Made by a program: the position numbers and the translations under genes
Origin: Spirosoma linguale DSM 74
GTDB lineage: Bacteria; Bacteroidota; Bacteroidia; Cytophagales; Spirosomataceae
Length of the DNA: 64,000 nucleotides
Assembly: GCA_000024525.1 (NCBI GenBank)
Contig: CP001769.1
Location: 3,815,001-3,879,000 of the forward strand
Reading direction: 5' to 3'
Shown: positions 50,881 to 58,043 of the stretch, piece by piece
Numbering within the stretch: the stretch's first letter is position 1
Layout of the letters: each line of letters starts with the position of its first letter
The notes under the pieces: generated by a model
Database searches by the model: none
The model's input: only the letters and a program-made list of their open reading frames with translations
What the model was told of the DNA's origin: nothing

Positions 50881-52144
50881 CCGAGTTGTTATTACGGGTC
50901 TGGGTGTTGCGGCACCCAATGCGGTGGGCATCCCGTCGTTTCTGGACGCGATTCAGGCGGGGAAAAGCGGCATTGTGTTTCAGCCCGATCTGGCGGAGCT
51001 GAAATTCTCGTGCCAGATTGGCGGTATTCCGCCAGTTAACGAAGCCATTAGAAATCAGTATTTCAGCGAACTGCAACTCCGTCAACTCAACAGCAGTGGC
51101 ATCATCTATGGCGTGATCGCGGGCATGGAAGCCTGGCAAAATGCCGGATTACCCGTTGCCACCGATGAGCCGGATTGGGATAGCGGTATCGTTTTCGGCA
51201 CGGGTATGCTGGGCGTCGATAAATTCCGGGAGTCCATTTACAAAGTCGATGAGGGTCAGGTCAGGCGGTTGGGCAGCACGGTTGTTATCCAGACGATGAC
51301 CAGTGGTGTAAGTGCCTTTCTCGGTGGTATGATTGGCTGCGGCAATCAACTGTCGGCCAATTCATCGGCTTGTGCTACGGGTACGGAAGCCCTGTTGCTG
51401 GGATACGAACGCATTGCCAACGGACAGGCAAAACGGGTACTGGCGGGTAGTTGCAGTGACCACGGCCCGTACATTTGGGGTGGGTTCGACGCCATGCGCG
51501 TGATGCCGTATCAGTTCAACAACGACCCCGAACGGGCGTCGAGGCCCCTGAGCGCCACGGCCAGCGGATTCGTGCCGGGCAGCGGTGCTGGTGCGCTGGT
51601 GCTGGAATCGCTGGAGTCGGCGCTGGAGCGGAAGGCCACCATTTACGCCGAGGTGCTGGGCGGACATCAGAATTCGGGCGGGCAGCGGGGCGGTGGTTCC
51701 ATGACGGCCCCCAACGCGCAGGCCGTAAAGCGATGCATTCAGCAAGCCATTCAACAGGCAGGGGTTCAGCCCGACGATATTGACATTATTGATGGGCATT
51801 TGACGGCCACCATTAAAGACGCAGCCGAAGTAACGGCCTGGTGCGAAGCCCTCGGTCGGCGGGGGGACGATTTTCCGTATATTAACTCGCTGAAGTCGAT
51901 GGTGGGGCATTGCTTAAGTGCCGCCGGGAGCATCGAGTGTGTGGCATCCGTGCTGGAATTGCACCACGGATTCGTTTACCCGTCCATCAACTGCGAAGAC
52001 CTTCATCCGGAAATTTCGGCCCTGATCGCGCCGGAACGAATCCCGCAACAGGTAATTAAACAAAATAGTACCGTACTTGCGAAGGCCAACTTCGGGTTCG
52101 GCGATGTCAATGCCTGTGTTATCTTAAAGACGTTTTATCAGTAA
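50873..52144 (+). CDS. Beta-ketoacyl-ACP synthase (KAS II/FabF-like)
   Basis: 423 residues. Catalytic triad intact: Cys167 in NSSACATGTEALL, His309 in IIDGHLTATIKDAAE and His346 in SMVGHCLSAAGS, with Lys341 nearby. The usual NAHGTGT loop reads DGHLTAT, a divergence from housekeeping FabF. It elongates an acyl-ACP chain with malonyl-ACP. It overlaps the dehydratase by 8 bp and lies 8 bp before the acyl carrier protein. Confidence 0.9.
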   Translation: MRNRVVITGLGVAAPNAVGIPSFLDAIQAGKSGIVFQPDLAELKFSCQIGGIPPVNEAIRNQYFSELQLRQLNSSGIIYGVIAGMEAWQNAGLPVATDEPDWDSGIVFGTGMLGVDKFRESIYKVDEGQVRRLGSTVVIQTMTSGVSAFLGGMIGCGNQLSANSSACATGTEALLLGYERIANGQAKRVLAGSCSDHGPYIWGGFDAMRVMPYQFNNDPERASRPLSATASGFVPGSGAGALVLESLESALERKATIYAEVLGGHQNSGGQRGGGSMTAPNAQAVKRCIQQAIQQAGVQPDDIDIIDGHLTATIKDAAEVTAWCEALGRRGDDFPYINSLKSMVGHCLSAAGSIECVASVLELHHGFVYPSINCEDLHPEISALIAPERIPQQVIKQNSTVLAKANFGFGDVNACVILKTFYQ

Positions 52145-52152
52145 ACAGCCGT

Positions 52153-52413
52153 ATGCAAACCAAAGACGAGTTAATTACCACGCTTAAAGAAATCGTAAAA
52201 CCGTACGTTCAGGACGAACAGGCGTTCGAGCACGTTACCGAGCGTACGGATTTCATCAATGACCTAAAAATCAACTCGGCTAATCTGGTCGATATTGCCC
52301 TGGATGTTGAGGAAGAATTCGATATTGTGATTGATAACGAAGCCATGGAACAGATGCTGACGGTAGGTTCATCCATGGATGTCATCACCCGGAAACTGGC
52401 CGAAAAAGCATGA
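52153..52413 (+). CDS. Acyl carrier protein
   Basis: 86 acidic residues. The phosphopantetheine Ser is Ser42 in NDLKINSANLVDIALDVEEE, where the common DSLD is replaced by NSAN. The rest keeps the four-helix ACP pattern (EFDIVIDNEAMEQMLTVGSS). It should carry the acyl chain between the KAS, dehydratase and reductase, then deliver it to the type III PKS. Its stop overlaps the phosphopantetheinyl transferase start by 4 bp. Confidence 0.9.
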   Translation: MQTKDELITTLKEIVKPYVQDEQAFEHVTERTDFINDLKINSANLVDIALDVEEEFDIVIDNEAMEQMLTVGSSMDVITRKLAEKA

Positions 52414-53024
52414 TTGGGAACGATATTGTCGATTTAGCCCAGGCAAAACGCGAGAGTAACTGGCGCCGAAGGGGCTATCTCGACAAAATCTTTACTCCCG
52501 ACGAGCAACAACTAATTCAGGCAGCCATCGACCCCGACCAGATGGTCTGGCTGCTATGGAGCATGAAAGAAAGCGCCTATAAACGGGCTGTTCGGCGCAC
52601 ACACAACCGCGCTTTTGCTCCTTCAAAAATCGCGTGTCACCTTACGGCATCGACGGCCGATGCTGCGGAAGGCGTCGTGTTTTACCAGGGAACCCATCAA
52701 ACAAAATCAATTAGTACGTCCCGGTATATCAGCACCGTGGCGTTTGCTACCAATGCGATGCCTGGCTACACGCAGGTCATCGTTCCCTTTGAGACGACCC
52801 ATTTTCAGACGCATCAGTACCAGATTCGGGAGCAGATCAGGCAGCACAGCGCCCGGTTATTCAATACTCCTGAACAGAAGATTCTTATTTCGAAAGACAG
52901 TATCGGGGCTCCCCTATTAACGGTTGGCGATTCTGTTCCGGTACTGCTTTCAATAAGCCATCATGGGTTGTATGGGTCGTTTGTTATTGGGGCAGCCGTT
53001 GGTTTACCTGTTGCCGTCCTATAA
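52410..53024 (+). CDS. 4'-phosphopantetheinyl transferase
   Basis: 204 residues. Motifs MIGNDIVDLAQAK (Asp5, Asp8) and LLWSMKESAYKRA (Lys53, Glu54, Lys58) are the magnesium and CoA-binding core of the Sfp/AcpS superfamily; the length suggests a Sfp-like pseudodimer of reduced size. It should load the operon's own acyl carrier protein with phosphopantetheine from CoA. It is the last gene, ended by a hairpin at 53087-53130. Confidence 0.9.
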   Translation: MIGNDIVDLAQAKRESNWRRRGYLDKIFTPDEQQLIQAAIDPDQMVWLLWSMKESAYKRAVRRTHNRAFAPSKIACHLTASTADAAEGVVFYQGTHQTKSISTSRYISTVAFATNAMPGYTQVIVPFETTHFQTHQYQIREQIRQHSARLFNTPEQKILISKDSIGAPLLTVGDSVPVLLSISHHGLYGSFVIGAAVGLPVAVL

Positions 53025-53086
53025 AAATTCATTCCCTGCTTGTGGTGTTTTGAAATGACCCAAGCAATTAGTCAGACCGGTATCGA

Positions 53087-53130
53087 AAAAAAGTACAACT
53101 GCTCATGGTAGAGCAAGTTTGTACTTTTAA
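53087..53130 (+). terminator. Terminator of the polyketide operon
   Basis: AAAAGTACAA (53089-53098) pairs with TTGTACTTTT (53119-53128), with an inner GCTC/GAGC, about 65 bp after the last stop codon. Confidence 0.6.
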
Positions 53131-53544
53131 GGATGCGTCGCATAACTACAATTATTGTGTAAGGTTATTTAGTGAATGTTCGATTATACTAGCGTTAAAA
53201 CAATCTAATAAAATTACAATTTATGAAAATCAGTATATAAAACATCAATTACTTGGCCAAGATAGATAAAACCATACATAAATTTTCCAAAAAAGAAGGT
53301 TGCAAAGTTCATATATGAGCTCAAAAAGTTCTGGTTCATCTTCTTAGCTTGTGGCATATTTGGGAAAAGATAAAGTAACATCTGTGCCATGTAATGAAGT
53401 ATAACCATTCCGAAACTTAAATTTAAAATGTCGTAAAAACTTTCAGAAGGCATCAAATACTCACTCCACAAAGAGCTTATATGCAGTGAAAGCAGTAAGA
53501 CAATAAAGATTACAGAAGGAAATAGTATGTATTTATGCAATCTA

Positions 53545-54609
53545 TTGATCCGTGAGTAAGTTTGTAATGTGATTGCCTTTTGCTTTTGATGGCAAACTAC
53601 AAACAATCTGATTACGAAGCCCTTCGCCGACGCTGTATTGAACTCAGTCAGGTAGGATGGAAACAAGCAGCTATTGCTCAGGTGTTTGGCCTAACTCAGC
53701 CTTGGGTGAGTCGGACACTTAAGAAGTACAACCAGCAAGGTTTGACCGCCTTGCAAGAAGGGAAGCGAACCGGAGCACCACCCCGTTTGTCGGCTCAGCA
53801 ACTGGATCTACTCGTGATTGAACTCAACAAAGGGGCGGAACATCATGGATTTAGTGGAGCCATCTGGACCCGTCCCCGAGTTAATGAAGTCATTAAGAAG
53901 CTCTTTGGTGTCAGCTATGACCCTTCTCAGGTAGGCCGTATCCTCAAGAAAGTAGGCTGGAGCCGACAGTTGCCGCAACGTAAAGCCAGTCAACAGGACG
54001 CTCAGGCAGTTACTCAGTGGCGCAGCGAACGCTTACCCGAACTTAAAAAAAGCTAAAGCCGAGGGGCGCGTTATCTTATATATTGATGAATCAGCGTGTT
54101 ATCTATTGCCTTTTGTGGCCCACACTTGGGCACCTTGCGGACAGACACCGGTCTTAATGGAGCAAGCGGGGCGGACTCATTTGAGCTTAATTGCGGCCAT
54201 TGCTGCGAACGGTCAAATTTATGTGGCAGGTCAAAACCAGGCATTCACTAGTGAAGATATAGTATGGTTTTTAAAACTACTCTGTGGGCGTTATCGCAAA
54301 CGGAACCTGCTGATTATTTGGGATGGCGCAGCAATCCATCGTAGCAACGTCGTTAAAGAGTTACTTCGTGAACGCCTTGGCCGAATGCATCTGGAACGCT
54401 TACCCGCTTATAGTCCGGAGCTAAATCCAGTTGAACTGCTATGGAGTCAATTGAAAAGAAACTTAAAAAACAAAGCGTTCACAAGCTTGGACGAACTGAC
54501 TGTAGCTGTTCTTGAGCAAACCAAGCGACTAGAGAAGGACCCTAAATCAGTAAAAGCCTTCTTCAATAAAAAGGAAATAGCGTTTATTACAGACTAATTC
54601 ACGAATCAA
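53545..54609 (+). mobile_element. IS630-family insertion sequence (1065 bp) with TA target duplication
   Basis: The ends are imperfect inverted repeats: TTGATCCGTGAGTAAGTTTG at 53545 and TTGATTCGTGAATTAGTCTG read inward from 54609, matching at 20 of 24 positions over 24 bp. Both are flanked by TA (53543-53544 and 54610-54611), the target of the IS630/Tc1 group. It carries one transposase spread over two frames and interrupts a minus-strand membrane-protein gene. Confidence 0.85.
53589..54597 (+). CDS. IS630 transposase, two frames joined at an A7 run
   Basis: The first frame (53589-54056, MANYKQSDYEALRRR) holds the helix-turn-helix (WKQAAIAQVFGLTQPWVSRT) and a second DNA-binding part. The second frame, from 54052 to 54597, holds the DDE catalytic core: VILYIDESACYLL (first Asp), LLIIWDGAAIHRSN (second Asp), LPAYSPELNPVELLWSQLK (Glu). 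The join lies at seven A (54045-54051), where reading six A, a net +1, gives LPELKKAKAEGRVIL. Slippage at such runs is known for bacterial IS transposases, but a plain mutation is also possible. Confidence 0.8.
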
Positions 54610-54812
54610 TAAATGATCGAGTGATTAGCCATATTAGAATGAGATCTAGCATGCCGAAAAATACGATGTAGAGAAGTTTCATTTTTGTTGTATAAGTGCC
54701 GTAGCCGTTGGAAAAGTCTAAAAGCAGGTCAAAGAAAGGAGTTTGCCAGCTATTTTCAAACCAATGAGGGACTAAAAACGGCAGTTAACATGGGCCTTTC
54801 AAACAAGGTATT

Positions 54813-54830
54813 AACTTTTGCAACAGCCAC
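54813..54830. repeat. Lone inverted-repeat end related to the 56727 MITE
   Basis: AACTTTTGCAACAGCCAC matches the terminal repeats of the element at 56727-56856 (17 of 18 against the complement of its left end). No clear partner was found, although GTAGCCGTTGGAAAAGTC at 54701 is a weak match exactly 130 bp away. It may be a remnant of another copy or of the parent IS. Confidence 0.4.
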
Positions 54831-54871
54831 ATTAGTTATAGAATAGGTCTGGATAAAGTCTAATTTTCTAA

Positions 54872-55141
54872 ATGAAACAGGCACCTAACAAATTCGGAAA
54901 ATACCAATGTCCTTGTTGTGGCTATTATACTTTTCAAGAGCCAGTTGATAATCACTTTGATATCTGTCCTGTGTGTTATTGGGAGGACGATGGCGTCCAA
55001 CTTCATAACCCTACGTATGAGGGAGGAGCTAACCAAGTAAGCTTATTAGAAGCTCGTAATAACTATAAAAAATATGGAGTAATAGAGCCTGGTTTTAGAA
55101 GTCATAATCGTACTCCATTCCCTGATGAATTACCGGATTGA
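54872..55141 (+). CDS. CPCC-family cysteine-rich protein
   Basis: 89 residues. YQCPCCGYYTFQEPVDNHFD and ICPVCYWEDDGVQLHNPTYE match the Cys-rich CPCC family (PF14206), with Cys13, Cys15, Cys16, Cys32 and Cys35 probably binding zinc. ANQVSLLEARNNYKKYGVIE is also typical. Function is unknown; relatives are small cytoplasmic proteins, often in accessory regions, as here between the IS and MITE. Confidence 0.82.
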   Translation: MKQAPNKFGKYQCPCCGYYTFQEPVDNHFDICPVCYWEDDGVQLHNPTYEGGANQVSLLEARNNYKKYGVIEPGFRSHNRTPFPDELPD

Positions 55142-55294
55142 TACAATTTTCAATGTCAAGGTTTTTGACAATTTAATCGAACAAATTGTAGGCCTTTTGT
55201 ATAGCTAATTTTATGTTAGTCGATTTCACTAAGAACTCGTTAATCAAAACTGTCGGTACGCAATAAGAAATCTTATATAATCATAAAGATTTGC

Positions 55295-55777
55295 TTATTC
55301 CAGATTCTTTGTGATCTCCTTAAGTATCCGTTGCTCGAATTGGTGTTTTTGCAATCGGTTTTCATTCGAGTCTAAATCTTTATTGATTAGTCTCCATTTC
55401 CCTAAACCAGTTCCCTGACTAACAGCCGTAAATGCAAAAGTAGAGTGAGTTTTGTCGGAAGCGCGAATCCAAGTGGTCAATAATTGATCTTCCTTTGGAT
55501 AATAAAAGTAAACATGATACCAATAATCATCTGGAGAAGCGGATCGCCCATCTACTAATCCAATTGAATCAGCAGGGACTATATCAGGGTGCTTTGCTTT
55601 AAACTTATTGGTTGCTTGAATGAGGCTTTTTTCACTAGCTTTAATTTCATAGCGCTCTGCATACGGGTAACTACCAGGAGCGAACTTCCCTGCGATTTTA
55701 TAAAAGGTAAACATCAAAATGCTGACGGTCAAGACGACAGTTATAACGATGATCTTATTGCCTCTAGAGGGTCTCAA
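55295..55777 (-). CDS. Single-pass membrane-anchored protein, unknown function
   Basis: 160 residues with an N-terminal membrane anchor (IIVITVVLTVSILMFTFYKI). The remainder is predicted to be periplasmic and mixed alpha/beta (YEIKASEKSLIQATNKFKAK, YWYHVYFYYPKEDQLLTTWI). It ends in an amphipathic helix. No family is recognised. It lies in the AT-rich accessory segment. Confidence 0.5.
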   Translation of the reverse strand: MRPSRGNKIIVITVVLTVSILMFTFYKIAGKFAPGSYPYAERYEIKASEKSLIQATNKFKAKHPDIVPADSIGLVDGRSASPDDYWYHVYFYYPKEDQLLTTWIRASDKTHSTFAFTAVSQGTGLGKWRLINKDLDSNENRLQKHQFEQRILKEITKNLE

Positions 55778-55881
55778 ATCCGTTGTATAAGTGAACGCTA
55801 TGTTAACCTACTGAAAATTTCGTAAAAAAACTTCCTTATTCTAACTCTATGGCGCTAGTTTCTACGGCAACGCATTGCAAG

Positions 55882-56457
55882 CTACTTCTTTAACTGATTG
55901 ATTGGAGGGCCTACTCGTTTAAATCCGTGAGCCTCTCGAAACTTGTCCTGTTCTGCTTCGCTCATCGTTTTGAGCGCCCCTTCGCTTACCTTTTGGAAAA
56001 ACTCTTCCATTTTACCCGCTGGCTGGAAAGTCATTAACAACCGGCCATCACCAGAGCCAACTTTGGCAAAACAATGTGGTACGTTTCGCGGGCCAAACAC
56101 AGTATCACCAGCTTTCGCCTGATGGATTACATCACCAACTTTAATTAAAAATTCCCCTTCCAGCACATACCACATCTCATCCTGATCAAAGTGGGTGTGA
56201 AGAGCGGGACCGCCTTCTTTAACACGACTGGATTCATAAACGTACAGATCCCCATTGGTGTCTTTAGTAGATACCTTCGTCATAAAGGTATCTCCATCAA
56301 AAAGGGAAATGGCATGATTAAATCGATCCTTCCCTGCATCGACTTTAAACCCTTTATCAACCCGGCGGTTTTTAAGGGTTTCTGCCGCCCATAAGAAAGG
56401 GGAAGCTAGAAAAGCAGTTGCTGCCAAACCGGCTTTCAGAAAGTTGTTTCGTTGCAT
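55882..56457 (-). CDS. Exported cupin-domain protein
   Basis: 191 residues. The N-terminus MQRNNFLKAGLAATAFLASP is a signal peptide ending near WAAE. A cupin_2 barrel follows: PALHTHFDQDEMWYVLEGEF (metal His residues and Glu) and GDTVFGPRNVPHCFAKVGSG (second motif with His). Such proteins are often periplasmic metal-dependent sugar or oxalate enzymes, or ligand sensors. The C-terminal tail is charged and helical. Substrate unknown. Transcribed alone. Confidence 0.8.
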   Translation of the reverse strand: MQRNNFLKAGLAATAFLASPFLWAAETLKNRRVDKGFKVDAGKDRFNHAISLFDGDTFMTKVSTKDTNGDLYVYESSRVKEGGPALHTHFDQDEMWYVLEGEFLIKVGDVIHQAKAGDTVFGPRNVPHCFAKVGSGDGRLLMTFQPAGKMEEFFQKVSEGALKTMSEAEQDKFREAHGFKRVGPPINQLKK

Positions 56458-56726
56458 ATCCGTTCAAGTTTATCATCAACATTGCGTCATTTTTACGAAT
56501 GAACCGGTATTTACAACATCGCTGGTGAATTCTTTAGCCAGTGGTCAATACTACGCGGTATAAGTGTATTTCTATCAACCAGAGGGCGATCTATTAAAGT
56601 TTTTCAGCTTCTACTGCCAGCACTAAATCACCCAGGTATTTCAATAAATGTAATATATCTAGAAGAGCACAAGTGCTCGTAAAAGGGCAAGAATAGTACT
56701 ATTCCCAAAACCATTTTATAATTAGG

Positions 56727-56856
56727 GTGGCTGTTGCAAAAGTCTGAAATGGGCGTGATAGTCTTGAATTCATAGCCAATTCTACCCCATTTATAAAGCT
56801 AAAATTTCGTACTTAGAAGTGGGCATCATCATCCTGTTGACTTTTGAAACAGCCAC
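56727..56856. mobile_element. 130-bp MITE-like element with TAGG duplication
   Basis: GTGGCTGTTGCAAAAGTC (56727-56744) and the complement of GACTTTTGAAACAGCCAC (56839-56856) match at 17 of 18 positions. Both ends are flanked by TAGG (56723-56726 and 56857-56860). The interior has no ORF. GGCTGTTGCAAAAGT ends are common in several IS families, so it is probably mobilised by a transposase elsewhere. The rest of the 56458-57142 gap holds no recognised feature. Confidence 0.7.
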
Positions 56857-57142
56857 TAGGATTATGTTATGAGGATAAAAACTACGAATAGAGGACAGTT
56901 TTCCGTTATAGTTTTCCCGCAAAAGTGATAGTTGCTGAACCGTACATCTCCTCACTCACTACCGTTTGTCAAGAACAAGATGGGGTAGTTCTAACAAAAG
57001 ATACTATGGTGACCACTTACCTTTTGTTCTTTGTTCCTATTCACCAGCAAAAGGAATATAAGTAGTGTAAAAAGTATAATTGCGCTTATTATATTCCTTT
57101 CATATCAAAATAGCGGTTCCCTTCCTTTTAAACACATCTCCA

Positions 57143-57961
57143 ATGAAACTCAACCTCATTAACTGGATTAGCATATGTGCGCTATCTCTGTTGTTTACTG
57201 CTTGTCAAGACCATAGCCAACCCTTCTCACCCAAGTTTCGTATCAGTAAAATGACTGTACAGGGGGGCAACCAAGAAAACTCAACAACTGTCTATAATTA
57301 CAACATTAAAGGACAACTGGAACGTATTTATAAAGCATATACACAGCGGGCCAAAGGGAACAACCTGGATATCTACTATAATAGCCTATTAACATATAAT
57401 ACTCAGGGACAATTAGTTAACTTCGAGCAACAGCCAGATTATTCGGCACCGGGCACAGTAAACCCCTCCCGCTACACGTATGAGTACGACGATAAAGGGA
57501 ACGTTATTACTATAAAATATGCGTTGTATTTGTCGCCTAATGTCATCAATGCGAATGCTTCGCGAACGATCCGTGTAGTTTACGCGAGTAATTCTCGATT
57601 CCCCAGCAGAATAACATTTTTTAATGATGTTTTTGGGGAAGACTACACCTATGAATACACTTACGCTGGTGGTAACGTAGTAGCAATAAAAAAATCGTCT
57701 GTTCAGACGACACTGCCTGATTTTAATTATATCCGGACTTATCAGTTTGACAACAAGCCTAATCCCTTTTATGGCCTCTACTCCGGGGTTCCAGAGCCAG
57801 ATTTATTCAATTCGGCAAAACAGAATACGTTTTATGAAAATAATATCTTAAATCAGAATAATATAATTCAGCCGGGCTATACCTATGAGTATGATTCCTA
57901 CGGTAACTTAATAAAATCAACGGGTACATACACTGCAACGTATGAATATGAGCAGTACTAG
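57143..57961 (+). CDS. Lipoprotein with YD-like repeats
   Basis: 272 residues from ATG 57143 (MKLNLINWISICALSLLFTA with the lipid Cys in TACQ); the longer frame lacks a signal. The mature part repeats a Tyr-rich unit about every 30-50 residues: YNYNIKGQLERIY, LTYNTQGQLVNFE, YEYDDKGNVITIK, YEYDSYGNLIKST. These resemble YD/RHS-type strands and the DUF4595-like group of Bacteroidota surface lipoproteins. Probably anchored to the outer membrane. Function unknown. Confidence 0.72.
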   Translation: MKLNLINWISICALSLLFTACQDHSQPFSPKFRISKMTVQGGNQENSTTVYNYNIKGQLERIYKAYTQRAKGNNLDIYYNSLLTYNTQGQLVNFEQQPDYSAPGTVNPSRYTYEYDDKGNVITIKYALYLSPNVINANASRTIRVVYASNSRFPSRITFFNDVFGEDYTYEYTYAGGNVVAIKKSSVQTTLPDFNYIRTYQFDNKPNPFYGLYSGVPEPDLFNSAKQNTFYENNILNQNNIIQPGYTYEYDSYGNLIKSTGTYTATYEYEQY

Positions 57962-58043
57962 CCATACGCATACTGTTGCATTTATCGCTGGCCTACTAAT
58001 CTTGCACACCCCATTTAAAACTCCATCATTGCAGGGCTAATCC

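Larger units (their letters stand above)
53214..54682 (-). pseudogene. Small membrane-protein gene split by an IS630 element
   Basis: The 3' part (53214-53542) encodes RLHKYILFPSVIFIVLLLSL and onwards to LYTDFHKL. The 5' part (54610-54682 on the minus strand) encodes MKLLYIVFFGMLDLILIWLI followed by TRSF. Deleting 53545-54609 with one copy of TA joins them in the same frame as ITRSFRLHKYI, giving about 133 residues with three to four membrane helices. The start may lie further upstream, since the frame stays open for 37 more codons (WFENSWQTPFFDLLLDFSNG). No family is recognised. The interrupted gene is probably non-functional. Confidence 0.75.

Noticed and set aside
54701..54830. A second full 130-bp MITE copy
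   Set aside because: The right end is convincing, but the left end matches only weakly, internal sequence is unrelated, and the region overlaps an open frame continuing the interrupted membrane protein.
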